A stretch of 64,000 bases of DNA from an uncultured Lachnospiraceae bacterium. Its GTDB lineage: Bacteria; Bacillota; Clostridia; Lachnospirales; Lachnospiraceae. The translations under genes were made by a program, and so were the position numbers. This document shows, piece by piece, positions 36,278-45,659 of the stretch. Positions within the stretch are counted from its first letter, which is position 1; each line of letters opens with the position of its first letter. The stretch is taken from the NCBI GenBank assembly GCA_910585625.1, contig CAJUFQ010000011.1, forward strand, positions 16,023 through 80,022, written 5' to 3'. The notes beneath the pieces are model-generated. The model worked only from the letters and a program-made list of their open reading frames with translations, was not told where the DNA came from and ran no database searches.

Positions 36278-37948
36278 ATGGAAAAACACAGCCAGTCATA
36301 CCAATTAAAAAAAATCATCAAACAATCCGCTATCTCCGTCATTGCCGGAACTCTGCTGCTGATGCTCTCTGTCGGCACAATCTTCTGGATGAGCCATGTC
36401 GCAGACGAAGAACTGGAGACAACAACATACTTAAACCAATACCGAATCGGTTCAAAAGTCCTGACTTACGCGGTGCAGACCTATGCCGTCACTGGCAAGG
36501 AAGAATATTATAACGACTATATGCGCGAGCTGAATGAGGACAAGAACCGTGATATTGCCTGGGCAGGGCTTGAGAAAAACGACATCAAAAGCAATGAATG
36601 GGCGCTCTTAAAACAAATCGCGGAATTATCAGACGGCCTGGTTCCCCTGGAGGAAGAAGCCTTAGCGCTTGCACAGCAAGGCAATACGCAAGAAGCCATG
36701 TCTTATGTATTTGGAGAAGAATACGAAAGCACCACGCAGGAAATCAACACGCTGACAGACGATGCCATCCGCCAGATCCAGGCAAGGATAAACAAATCCA
36801 AGAATGGGCTGCGGATTTTCCAGGTCATCATAGAACTGTTCTACATATCTTCTTTTTTGTATTTGGTCTTCCAAATCTGGAAAATCGTGAAATTTTCCGA
36901 AAAAGAATTATTAGAGCCGATTGTAAAAGTATCTGACCAGATGATTCTGCTGTCAGAAGGGCATTTCCATGCAGAGCTTGACATGTATGAAGATGAAAGC
37001 GAAGTCGGCAAGATGGTAGCCGCCATCTCTCTCATGAAGAAAAATATCGTAGGCATGATCCGTGAGATTTCCAGTATCCTCGAGCAGATGGGCGGCGGTG
37101 ATTACTGCTTTGAGATGGAACAGGATTACGTCGGGGAATTCGGGCTGATCGAGGAGTCATTTGAAAAAATCAGCGCAAAGATGCGCGAAACACTGAACAC
37201 AATCCGCGAAGTCTCGCAGCAAATTGACTGTGGCTCCGAACAGCTTGCCTGCGCAGCCGTAGATCTGGCCGAAGGAAGTACCGAGCAGGCCGGCAAAGTT
37301 TCCGATCTGGTAACCCTGGTGCAGAACATGTATCATAGCATGGTGGACAGCGCCAAAGAAGCCGCTTCGACCGTCGCTCTTTCCACCCATGCAGGAGAAG
37401 TCCTGGTGACCGGCAATGCCAAGATGCAGGAACTGAAAGAGGCCATCAGCGAAATCAGCAAATGCTCCGAAGAAATCGGTGAGATTATCGGCACGATTGA
37501 ATCTATCGCTTCAGAGACAAACTTGCTCTCCTTAAATGCTTCCATCGAGGCGGCGCGCGCCGGGGAAGCCGGCAAGGGATTTGCCATTGTGGCAAATCAG
37601 GTCAAGAGCCTGGCGGATGAATCTGCAAAAGCCGCCGGAGAGACAAACAAGCTGATTGAACGCACAGTCCTTGCCGTCGAAAAGGGAATCACGATTGCTG
37701 ATGAGGCGGCAGAAAGCATGGATGAAGTAATGAAGGGAGCCAAACAGGCAACGGAAAAAATGGAGCTTACCTCCCAGACCCTTGAGAGCGACGTCCAGAA
37801 TATGCACAGTATTAATGAAAACATCATCCGGGTATCTGAAATCGTGGACAACAATTCCGCAACCTCGCAAGAGACCGCGGCTGTCAGCGAAGAGCAGAAA
37901 GCACAGGTGGAATCCATGGTCGGCCTGGTAGAGAAATTCAATATATAA
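36278..37948 (+). CDS. Methyl-accepting chemotaxis protein
   Basis: A 556-residue chemoreceptor. Transmembrane segment one spans about 17-38; an extracellular four-helix-bundle-like sensor follows, then segment two at about 187-206, a HAMP-like linker and the cytoplasmic MA domain with the conserved hairpin [19 protein letters not shown] (about 414-433). Receptors of this type control CheA from the cell pole. The tail lacks a CheR-binding pentapeptide. The ribosome site is a weak AGGGGGA. It is a single gene on the plus strand that separates ftsZ from spoIIGA, which are neighbours in many relatives, so it may be an insertion at this spot. Confidence 0.92.
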   Translation: MEKHSQSYQLKKIIKQSAISVIAGTLLLMLSVGTIFWMSHVADEELETTTYLNQYRIGSKVLTYAVQTYAVTGKEEYYNDYMRELNEDKNRDIAWAGLEKNDIKSNEWALLKQIAELSDGLVPLEEEALALAQQGNTQEAMSYVFGEEYESTTQEINTLTDDAIRQIQARINKSKNGLRIFQVIIELFYISSFLYLVFQIWKIVKFSEKELLEPIVKVSDQMILLSEGHFHAELDMYEDESEVGKMVAAISLMKKNIVGMIREISSILEQMGGGDYCFEMEQDYVGEFGLIEESFEKISAKMRETLNTIREVSQQIDCGSEQLACAAVDLAEGSTEQAGKVSDLVTLVQNMYHSMVDSAKEAASTVALSTHAGEVLVTGNAKMQELKEAISEISKCSEEIGEIIGTIESIASETNLLSLNASIEAARAGEAGKGFAIVANQVKSLADESAKAAGETNKLIERTVLAVEKGITIADEAAESMDEVMKGAKQATEKMELTSQTLESDVQNMHSINENIIRVSEIVDNNSATSQETAAVSEEQKAQVESMVGLVEKFNI

Positions 37949-37980
37949 CGATTGGGCAAGAAATAACAAAACGGTAATCA

Positions 37981-38027
37981 ATAAGGTCCCGAACCCCGCC
38001 GTAACGGCAAGAGGTTCGGGACCTTAT
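37981..38027. terminator. Bidirectional terminator between chemoreceptor and ftsZ
   Basis: Perfect 15-bp arms ATAAGGTCCCGAACC (37981-37995) and GGTTCGGGACCTTAT (38013-38027). T-rich sequence follows on the plus strand. It serves both converging genes. Confidence 0.8.
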
Positions 38028-38048
38028 CTTTATCAAATATGTACCCGC

Positions 38049-39284
38049 CTATTTTCTGGTATTCTTTAAAAATTCCGGAATCTTAATATCCCGTTCCTGC
38101 ACGCTGCTTTCCGGTCTCTTCGGCCTCTGGATGCCTAAGCTGCCGGCAGACGTTGTCCCAAACGCAGATGTTCCTGCCGAAGATCCTGCAGATGCTGTCG
38201 TGCCGTAAGGAGACGCAGGCCGCGCTGTGGCCCCCATTCCCACGGTGCTTGCCGTCCTTGCAGCAGATGCCGTCGTCCTGCTGGGCATTGTCTGGGAATA
38301 CTTCATATTCGGCATTACCTTAGGCGCTGCCGCCACATCTTCAAGGCCGGTCGCAATGACTGTAATGATTGCCTCATCCGTCATCTCCTCGTCAAACTTA
38401 GCACCAAAGATGATATTTGCAGTATCCCCTGCCAAATCCTGTACATAGCTGGCCGCGTCGTTGGCGTCCATCAGGGAGATATCGCCTGAGATATTGATGA
38501 TAACATGGGATGCCCCGGTAATCGTAGTCTCAAGCAGCGGGCTTGACACTGCAAGCTTGACGGCTTCCGTTGCCTTATCGTCGCCCTTAGCAAGGCCGAT
38601 ACCGATATGCGCCATCCCCTTGTCCTTCATGACAGTCTGAACGTCTGCAAAATCAAGGTTAATCAGAGCCGGGACGTTAATCAGGTCGGTAATGCCTTGT
38701 ACTGCCTGCTGCAGCACTTCATCTGCCTTCTTCAATGCATCCGGCATCGTAGTACGCCTGTCCACAATCTCCAGAAGCTTATCATTAGGGATGACAATCA
38801 ATGTATCCACATTTTCTTTCAGGCGTTCTATGCCGCCCATGGCATTCACCATACGCGCCTTCGCTTCGAATTTAAACGGCTTCGTCACGACGCCTACTGT
38901 AAGTATGCCCATTTCCTTGGCAATCCTCGCCACGACCGGAGCAGCCCCTGTCCCAGTGCCGCCGCCCATGCCGCAGGTAACGAACACCATGTCCGCACCC
39001 TTGACCGCCGCCGTCAGCTCGTCAATGTTCTCCTCTGCGGCTTTCTGCCCGATTTCCGGCTGCGCACCGGCTCCCAGGCCCTTGGTAAGCTTCTCTCCAA
39101 TCTGAATCAGCGTGGGAGCCTTACACAGCGTAAGTGCCTGCTTATCTGTATTGACGCCGATGAACTCGACACCTCCGATACTCTCCTCAATCATTCTATT
39201 CACCGCATTATTGCCGGCTCCGCCCACACCTATCACGATGATTTTTGCACTGGATTCCATCCCAGTCGTCTTAATCTCAAGCAA
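38049..39284 (-). CDS. ftsZ: Cell-division GTPase FtsZ
   Basis: A 411-residue tubulin homologue that polymerises at mid-cell to form the Z ring. The GTP signature [11 protein letters not shown] is at about residues 105-115; a T7-type loop and a long variable linker rich in Ala/Ser/Thr (about 335-390) follow, ending in the conserved tail IKIPEFLKN that binds partners. The start is TTG 39284 with AAAGGAGG seven bases upstream. It has its own likely promoter at 39377-39405, in addition to any read-through from ftsQ. Confidence 0.97.
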   Translation of the reverse strand: MLEIKTTGMESSAKIIVIGVGGAGNNAVNRMIEESIGGVEFIGVNTDKQALTLCKAPTLIQIGEKLTKGLGAGAQPEIGQKAAEENIDELTAAVKGADMVFVTCGMGGGTGTGAAPVVARIAKEMGILTVGVVTKPFKFEAKARMVNAMGGIERLKENVDTLIVIPNDKLLEIVDRRTTMPDALKKADEVLQQAVQGITDLINVPALINLDFADVQTVMKDKGMAHIGIGLAKGDDKATEAVKLAVSSPLLETTITGASHVIINISGDISLMDANDAASYVQDLAGDTANIIFGAKFDEEMTDEAIITVIATGLEDVAAAPKVMPNMKYSQTMPSRTTASAARTASTVGMGATARPASPYGTTASAGSSAGTSAFGTTSAGSLGIQRPKRPESSVQERDIKIPEFLKNTRK

Positions 39285-39376
39285 GGTTATTCCTCCTTTT
39301 ATTCTATATCCAAATTTCTTATTATTTAACCTTAGTTATAGCTCGGCAAAATCACCGACATTTTAACTCTTATAAT

Positions 39377-39405
39377 ATAGTATAATTTTTTGCCTAATTA
39401 ATCAA
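39377..39405 (-). promoter_or_regulatory. Likely ftsZ promoter
   Basis: TTGATT (39400-39405), 17 bases and TACTAT (39377-39382) on the minus strand. The overlapping A/T-rich region offers other -10 choices. The leader is about 85 bases. Confidence 0.55.
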
Positions 39406-39435
39406 TAACATTTTTCAATTTCCTGCGATTTTTTC

Positions 39436-40185
39436 TTATCCAGACTGCTCAAACGTGATATCTGTAGTGTCTTCTGACCAATTTTCCATATGTAGTATGC
39501 CTTTTTTGCCTTCCAGCTTCGGCAGGATTTTTGAAAGCCTTGAAATTTTATCATTAAAATCCTCTGCTTGTCCCAACAAAACCGAAATCTTGCCAAACTT
39601 GAGCGTATAACTGCCTTCCGTGCCATATTTGATGCTCTTTGGCTCCATCTCATACTTTTTCAGTATCTGCGTCAGGGACAACAAATTCCGCAGGACGCTG
39701 TTTCCCTTAATCGGGAGCTTCTCTCCTAACACAATCTTCTCCACGTCTATCCCTGTTATTTTGGGGACGCTCTCAATTTCCTCTGAGGACATCTCCACTA
39801 CTATTCCCCTTTTGTCAAAATATGCGTTCTGACCCATGATATCAACATAAATGCGCCCCATCAGCTCTTTTTCATGTACCGTCACTTTTAACGTATGCGG
39901 CGGATCCAGGGACACGTCCGCAGAGTCAACAAATGCCAGCTCTCTCGGTTCCTGGAATTTATATTTAAGGAAAACATACAGGCTGTTCCAGGAATGGTCG
40001 TCATCCAGCAGCCATTCCTCGATTACCTCGTCCGCATAGAGGCTGCTCCCTTCCACGGCCACGCTCTCCACCGTGAACAGCTTCATGACAACCAATGCCC
40101 CTACTCCCAAAACCAGCAGGAAGAGGAGGATTGCCAGCCCTATTACCTTTCCTTTTCCCCTGCGTTTTCTTCTTCGCTTTCCCAT
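39436..40185 (-). CDS. ftsQ: Cell-division protein FtsQ/DivIB
   Basis: A 249-residue single-pass division protein. A short Lys/Arg-rich cytoplasmic start, one membrane segment (about 15-35), then a POTRA domain beginning FTVESVAVEGSSLY and a beta domain. It forms the FtsQ-FtsL-FtsB type bridge between the cytoplasmic ring and septal synthases. It follows ftsW by three bases. Confidence 0.9.
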   Translation of the reverse strand: MGKRRRKRRGKGKVIGLAILLFLLVLGVGALVVMKLFTVESVAVEGSSLYADEVIEEWLLDDDHSWNSLYVFLKYKFQEPRELAFVDSADVSLDPPHTLKVTVHEKELMGRIYVDIMGQNAYFDKRGIVVEMSSEEIESVPKITGIDVEKIVLGEKLPIKGNSVLRNLLSLTQILKKYEMEPKSIKYGTEGSYTLKFGKISVLLGQAEDFNDKISRLSKILPKLEGKKGILHMENWSEDTTDITFEQSG

Positions 40186-40188
40186 CTA

Positions 40189-41304
40189 TCATTCCTCCAG
40201 CCGTATCCCGCGGGACACGCTCAACACAAGACCGATTTCCGCCAACAGGAATGCCACGGAAGTGCCTCCATAGCTGATGAACGGCAATGAAATACCCGTA
40301 TTCGGTATCGTGTTGGTAACCACTGCAATATTTAAGATGACCTGGATTGCAATATGCGCCAGGACGCCGGTCACAACCAACGCCCCATACAAATCCTGCG
40401 CATTGCTGGCAATCACCATAAAACGCCAGATCAGCACCAAAAACAGCAGAATCACGCAGACTGCGCCAAACAGGCCCAGTTCCTCACAGATTATGGAATA
40501 TATCATGTCATTCTGGGCCTCAGGCACGAAGCCGAGCTTCTGCATACTGGCGCCCATGCCTTTTCCGAACAAGCCGCCAGAACCAATCGCATACAATCCT
40601 TGCAGCGTCTGGTAACCCTTTTCATACTTCTCCGGCTCCAGCCAGATTTTCAGTCGTTCCGCACGGTAGGATTCCAGCATGATAAACGCCGCGCCAAAGA
40701 CGACGACTACCCCGCCCATTACCACAAACTGCATATATTTGGGACTGGAGACAAATACCAGGCAGATAGCGATGCCTAAGATAATGATGGCAGTACTCAG
40801 GTTTTCTGAAGCTACGATTACCACCATGGGCATGACCAGCAGCATGACTTTAACCAGAGCCGAAAATTTGCCCATCTGCTTGGGCATCCTGCTGATGACG
40901 GTCGCCAGGAAAATGATAATCGCCACTTTCGCCATCTCCGACGGCTGGAAGCTGAGCGGCCCTAATTTCAGCCAGCGTTTGGCCCCGTTAAGTTCCTGCC
41001 CTACGAAGAGAACCAGCGTACACAGGCCAAATGCTGTCACGTATGCCAGGAACCAAAAACTCTTCCATACACGGTAGTCTATCTTTGCAATCACTGCCAT
41101 GACGGCAATCCCAAGTACATCTGCAAGCAGCTGCTTTTTCAGGTAGTAGGCGCTGTCCGCAAATTTGACCTGCCCATTGTACGAACTTGTGCTATAGAGC
41201 ATCACCAGCCCAAAGCAGACAAGAAAGCATACAATCAATAGAAGGCTGTAGTCAAAATACCGGATGCTTCTTTGTCTTTGGTCAGTCCTTTGCATTCTGT
41301 CCAT
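40189..41304 (-). CDS. ftsW: Septal peptidoglycan polymerase FtsW (SEDS family)
   Basis: A 371-residue ten-helix SEDS glycosyltransferase that polymerises lipid II with a class B PBP. QPSEMAK and the extracellular loop PEAQNDMIYS, holding the catalytic Asp, are present; the C-terminus has ISLPFISYGGTS. The usual PDLGTA reads ENLSTA. Because its partner cluster also contains a second, SpoVD-like PBP, this gene could fill the role of SpoVE as well as FtsW. The start at ATG 41304 has GGGGTG upstream. Confidence 0.92.
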   Translation of the reverse strand: MDRMQRTDQRQRSIRYFDYSLLLIVCFLVCFGLVMLYSTSSYNGQVKFADSAYYLKKQLLADVLGIAVMAVIAKIDYRVWKSFWFLAYVTAFGLCTLVLFVGQELNGAKRWLKLGPLSFQPSEMAKVAIIIFLATVISRMPKQMGKFSALVKVMLLVMPMVVIVASENLSTAIIILGIAICLVFVSSPKYMQFVVMGGVVVVFGAAFIMLESYRAERLKIWLEPEKYEKGYQTLQGLYAIGSGGLFGKGMGASMQKLGFVPEAQNDMIYSIICEELGLFGAVCVILLFLVLIWRFMVIASNAQDLYGALVVTGVLAHIAIQVILNIAVVTNTIPNTGISLPFISYGGTSVAFLLAEIGLVLSVSRGIRLEE

Positions 41305-41325
41305 ACCGCACCCCTAAATTAATCT

Positions 41326-42705
41326 TTATTCTTCTAACCCTCTTGCTATTTCCTTAAACATATCCCCCCGTTGTTCATAATTTTCAAACATTCCCCAACT
41401 CGCACAGGCCGGTGACAGCAAAATCGCATCTCCGGCAGCAGCATACTGGTAACAAACCTCAACCGCCTCTTTCAGCCCTTCCGCAAAAATAATATCCTGT
41501 TGCGGATAGCCCAGGCGGACTGCCGTGTCCCTGATTTTCTCCTTAGTGGCTCCCAGGAGGACGAATTTTTTCACTTTCCCGGCAAATGCCTGAATCCACT
41601 CCTCATATTCCGAATCCTTATCATAACCGCCGCCAATCAGCAGCGTAGGCCATTTCATCGCCCGGATTGCCTGGATGGCTGCATCTGGGTTCGTCCCCTT
41701 GGAATCATTGTAGAAACGGATGCCCCGCTTTGTAACCACATATTCTATCCTATGTGCAACTGCCGTGAAGCGAACCAGAACCTCCCTGATTTTTTCCATC
41801 GGAATGCCTGACATGATTGCCATAGCCGCTGCTGCCATCACATTTTCATAATTGTGAAGGCCAATCAACTGCAGCTCCTTCGTATAGCACAGCACTTCTT
41901 TCCTGCCTTCCCATGCCCAGATAATCGCCTCTCCATCCAGGTACATGCCCTGGGGCAGCGCCTGCCGGCTGCTGAAAAATACCGCCTGCGCTTTTATCTC
42001 TCCGGCAAACGCACGCAGTACCGCATCCTCATAATTGAGGACGCAGACTTGGCCTTCGCCCTGGTTCATGGCAATCCGCATCTTCGCCTCACAGTAATTC
42101 TCCATTGTATGGTGGCGGTTCAGGTGATCGGGCGTGATATTTAATATTGCCGATATCTGCGGGCAGAAGCTATGCACGGTTTCCAGCTGGAAGCTGCTGA
42201 TTTCAGCCACTGTCACAGACTGCGCATCTGTCTTTTCCACGACGCCCGTATAAGGAATGCCGATATTCCCTACTACCTGTACCTTGGAAACCGCGTGTTT
42301 CATGATTTCCCCCAGCAGGGCCGTCGTCGTCGTCTTTCCGTTAGTGCCTGTCACTGCAAGGATTGTTCCCTGCTCGAATATGTACGCAAGCTCTATCTCG
42401 CCCCAAATCTGAAGCCCTAATTCGCGCATCCGCCCTACTTCTGCAAGGTCTGTGGGTACGCCAGGACTGAGTACTGCAATGCTGCATCCTTCCATCACGG
42501 CGTCCGGCAGTTCCCCAAGGACAATCTCCGCATCTTTGAGCGCCGGGGCTTTCGCAAGGATATCCTCTCTCCCCTGCTTGCCATTCCCATCATATAGGAC
42601 GACCGGATACCCGCGGTGCAGCAGAAGCTTCGCAGCCGCAATTCCGCTAAGCCCTGCCCCGAATACTAAAAATTTCTTCCCATCTAACTGAATCGTCTTA
42701 TCCAT
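41326..42705 (-). CDS. murD: UDP-N-acetylmuramoyl-L-alanine:D-glutamate ligase
   Basis: A 459-residue Mur ligase adding D-Glu to the peptidoglycan precursor in the cytoplasm with ATP. N-terminal nucleotide-binding motif VFGAGLSGIA, the ATP-binding GTNGKTTTTA at about 118-127, and NDSKGTNPDA in the substrate region. The start is ATG 42705 with AGGAG ten bases upstream; an in-frame longer version to 42786 has no family counterpart. It lies between mraY and ftsW; murE and murG are not in the cluster. Confidence 0.95.
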   Translation of the reverse strand: MDKTIQLDGKKFLVFGAGLSGIAAAKLLLHRGYPVVLYDGNGKQGREDILAKAPALKDAEIVLGELPDAVMEGCSIAVLSPGVPTDLAEVGRMRELGLQIWGEIELAYIFEQGTILAVTGTNGKTTTTALLGEIMKHAVSKVQVVGNIGIPYTGVVEKTDAQSVTVAEISSFQLETVHSFCPQISAILNITPDHLNRHHTMENYCEAKMRIAMNQGEGQVCVLNYEDAVLRAFAGEIKAQAVFFSSRQALPQGMYLDGEAIIWAWEGRKEVLCYTKELQLIGLHNYENVMAAAAMAIMSGIPMEKIREVLVRFTAVAHRIEYVVTKRGIRFYNDSKGTNPDAAIQAIRAMKWPTLLIGGGYDKDSEYEEWIQAFAGKVKKFVLLGATKEKIRDTAVRLGYPQQDIIFAEGLKEAVEVCYQYAAAGDAILLSPACASWGMFENYEQRGDMFKEIARGLEE

Positions 42706-42789
42706 CTTCCATGCTCTCCTGTTCCCGCTAAACCAACCATACTGCCAAACAACATCCGCATCATACTCCACACGCAATGCCAGCATTCC

Positions 42790-43755
42790 CTATAACGCCA
42801 AGACCCCAATCAGGCACAGGATTGCCGTGACAATAGAAAACACTGCCACAACCCTGGTCTCAGACCAGCCGCCCAGCTCAAAATGATGATGGATAGGCGC
42901 CATACGGAAAATACGCTTGCCTCCGGTCTTTTTGAAATATGTCACCTGAATCATAACCGACAAAAGCTCTATCCAGTATATCAACGCCACAATCAATATG
43001 AAAATCGGCATCTGCAGCATGTACGCCGTGGCTGACACAAACCCTCCCAAAGCCAAGGAACCGGTATCGCCCATGAACACGCTTGCCGGATATACGTTGA
43101 AAAGCAAAAATCCCAAAAGGGCTCCCGCCACCGAACAGGTAATCGGTTCGATTCCGCTGCCAGTTCCGATAGCAACCACTGAAAAGAATGTGGCAATCAA
43201 GACAGTGACACTGGAAGCCAGGCCATCCAAGCCATCCGTGAAGTTGGCCCCATTGACTGTCCCCAGAATCGCCAAGAACATCACCGGGATTGCCAGCCAG
43301 CCCAGGTTCAGGTAATAGCCGTCCTCAAATCCTCCGGTGAAGGGAATCAGGGCCCTGTCTGCTCCTTCCGTGTAGAAATACATATAAAAACTGAATACGC
43401 CGGTGACAAGAATCTGCCCGAGCATCTTCTGCCAAGGCAGCAGGCCGTCAGAACGGCGCAGCACTACCTTTAGGTAATCATCCAAAAACCCGATAATGCC
43501 GAATCCAACCGTCACAAATAAAATGGGCATAATCCTTGGATAATCCTTCATATAGATAACGGCCGTCACGATGATGCCCGCAAGTATCATCAGCCCGCCC
43601 ATGGTAGGCGTCCCCTGTTTCTTCTGATGGGATTCAAGTTCTTCCCGTTCGGTCTGCCCTACTTTCAGCTTCCGCAAAAGCGGAATCACTACCGGCCCTA
43701 ACACTGCCGTAATCACAAAAGAAATCAATACTGGAATTATCACTGTCTGCGCCAT
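42790..43755 (-). CDS. mraY: Phospho-MurNAc-pentapeptide translocase MraY
   Basis: A 321-residue ten-helix enzyme that links UDP-MurNAc-pentapeptide to undecaprenyl phosphate, making lipid I. It has FLDDYLK (the DD motif), NFTDGLDGLA (catalytic Asp) and the MAPIHHHFE motif near the C-terminus. AGAGGTG precedes the ATG by eight bases. Confidence 0.97.
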   Translation of the reverse strand: MAQTVIIPVLISFVITAVLGPVVIPLLRKLKVGQTEREELESHQKKQGTPTMGGLMILAGIIVTAVIYMKDYPRIMPILFVTVGFGIIGFLDDYLKVVLRRSDGLLPWQKMLGQILVTGVFSFYMYFYTEGADRALIPFTGGFEDGYYLNLGWLAIPVMFLAILGTVNGANFTDGLDGLASSVTVLIATFFSVVAIGTGSGIEPITCSVAGALLGFLLFNVYPASVFMGDTGSLALGGFVSATAYMLQMPIFILIVALIYWIELLSVMIQVTYFKKTGGKRIFRMAPIHHHFELGGWSETRVVAVFSIVTAILCLIGVLAL

Positions 43756-43788
43756 TTTCTCTACACCTCTTTGTCTCTACGGTATCTT

Positions 43789-45570
43789 CTACTCACCGTG
43801 CATTTCCTGATTATCTTGATCCTCATTGCTTTTTTCTGCCGTCTCCTGCTTCTCTATGCCCAGGTATGGCAGAATATTGGTAAAAATTTCTTGTACGACC
43901 GGGGCTGCGATAGTCCCGCCGTAATAAATCCCCTGTGGGTTATTGATGATGCAAAGCGCCAGCACCTGCGGGTTCTCGGCAGGCGCAAACCCTAAAAAGG
44001 AAGATATATATTTGTTGGCGCTCCGCGGAAGCGTCTGCGAGGTTGCTGTCTTACCGCCGATGGAATACCCCTCAATCTTAGCATTCCTGCCGCTCCCCTC
44101 TGATACGACCTTCTCCAGTACGCCGCGCAGCACCTCGGAGGTCTCGCTGCTGACAATTCCTTCTTTTACATTGTAATGCAGGCTCTCCACCAGTTTTCCC
44201 TGGCCATCTTTGACTGAAACACCGAAATGCGGGGTAATCCTGTTCCCTCCATTAATTAAGGAAGAAACTGTCGTCACCAGCTGCATCGGCGTAATCTGAA
44301 ATGACTGTCCGAAGGAAACCGTGGCAAGTTCCACCGGACCGACGTTCTTCTTGTCATGCATGATGGTCACCGCCTCCCCCGGAAGGTCTATGTTCGTGCG
44401 CTCCAATAATCCAAACTGCTTAAAATATTTATAAAAGCTGTCTGTCCCCAGACGCATCCCCAGCTCAATAAATACGGGGTTGCAGGAATTCATGATTCCC
44501 TGGGTAAAGGTTTCAGCCCCATGCCCCACACGCTTATGGCAGTGTATCCGGCGGTCTTCTACCATCTTGTATCCGGGGCAGAAGAAATTATCTTCCAAGC
44601 TCACGACTCCTTCTTCAAAAGCGGCAGAAGTCGTGATAATCTTAAATACGGACCCAGGCTCGTAAGTATCGCTGATACACTGATTCCGCCACATCCTGTT
44701 CAGCTCTTCCTGCGTGGCTTCCTTCCCAGCCAAGGCCCCGTCGTCGGACGTCACCAACGTAAACGGCTCGTTCAGATTGAACTCCGGCACATTCACCATC
44801 GCCATAATTTCACCATTCTGAGGATTCATGACAATGATGGACACGCTGTCCGCCGACTTCGCTTCCTTTACTTTCTTCGCCGCCTGCTCGCAGTACAGTT
44901 GGATATTGTAATCCAGGCTGATATGGAGGTTGTTGCCGTCCACCGGCTCCTGCCTGCGTTCCCCGGCATTTTCAATTTCCACGCCTCTGGCATCCGTCAG
45001 GGTCAGGATCTTCCCATTGGTTCCTTTGAGCCTATCTTCATAGATGACTTCCAGTCCAATGATACCCTGATTGTCCCCTCCCGTAAAGCCCAGGACTTTT
45101 GACGCCAAGGTATCAAACGGATAATAACGCTTGTAATCCTCGTCTACTTTCACTCCCTCAAGCCGGTAATCCCGGATTCTGTCCCCGGTCTCTTTGTCCA
45201 CATTGGATTTGACGCGCTCAATGGAACTCACTTTCTCAACACGTTTACGGACTGCCGCTTCCTCCATGCCCAGTTCCCGCGTCAATACTTCAATTACTTT
45301 TTCCGGATCTTTCAGCTGGCTGTGGATTACCGAGATAGTACATACCGTGCGGTTAGTGGCAAGCACCGTCCCGGTAGCATCAATGATTTTGCCGCGGGCC
45401 GCTTTGATATCCCGCTCCCTCTCATGAAGGTCTTCCGCTTTTTTCCCATAGTACTCAGAGCAGAACACCATCAGGTAGAGCAGCCTCCCTGCCAGCAATA
45501 TAAGAACCAGTGAAACTGACACAAATATGATTAATATTTTCTTGCGGTTAAACGTCTTATTGCGGACCAT
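43789..45570 (-). CDS. Class B penicillin-binding protein, SpoVD/FtsI-like, with KTA motif
   Basis: A 593-residue transpeptidase with one N-terminal membrane segment (about 12-32), a dimerisation domain and a transpeptidase domain holding SxxK in EPGSVFKI (about 315) and SxN in NSCN (about 372). The third motif is GGKTATSQ: KTA where KTG is almost universal. It has no PASTA domain; B. subtilis SpoVD has one. Its position after another PBP gene and before mraY corresponds to spoVD. The ribosome site GAGG is buried in a hairpin at 45577-45624, so expression may be separately controlled, for instance in sporulation. Confidence 0.85.
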   Translation of the reverse strand: MVRNKTFNRKKILIIFVSVSLVLILLAGRLLYLMVFCSEYYGKKAEDLHERERDIKAARGKIIDATGTVLATNRTVCTISVIHSQLKDPEKVIEVLTRELGMEEAAVRKRVEKVSSIERVKSNVDKETGDRIRDYRLEGVKVDEDYKRYYPFDTLASKVLGFTGGDNQGIIGLEVIYEDRLKGTNGKILTLTDARGVEIENAGERRQEPVDGNNLHISLDYNIQLYCEQAAKKVKEAKSADSVSIIVMNPQNGEIMAMVNVPEFNLNEPFTLVTSDDGALAGKEATQEELNRMWRNQCISDTYEPGSVFKIITTSAAFEEGVVSLEDNFFCPGYKMVEDRRIHCHKRVGHGAETFTQGIMNSCNPVFIELGMRLGTDSFYKYFKQFGLLERTNIDLPGEAVTIMHDKKNVGPVELATVSFGQSFQITPMQLVTTVSSLINGGNRITPHFGVSVKDGQGKLVESLHYNVKEGIVSSETSEVLRGVLEKVVSEGSGRNAKIEGYSIGGKTATSQTLPRSANKYISSFLGFAPAENPQVLALCIINNPQGIYYGGTIAAPVVQEIFTNILPYLGIEKQETAEKSNEDQDNQEMHGE

Positions 45571-45576
45571 TAAAAA

Positions 45577-45624
45577 AACCTCATAAAAACTGTTATTATA
45601 ATCTATTACTTTTTTTATGAGGTT
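45577..45624 (-). promoter_or_regulatory. SD-burying, terminator-like hairpin before the second PBP gene
   Basis: Read on the minus strand, AACCTCATAAAAA (45612-45624) pairs with TTTTTATGAGGTT (45577-45589); five more T follow, then the ATG. The right arm contains the GAGG ribosome site. The loop holds ATTATAAT, a self-complementary -10 lookalike without a -35. It could stop transcription, block translation, or both. Confidence 0.7.
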
Positions 45625-45659
45625 ATGTACATTTATTAGAAATCTACGAGCGGATTCCT

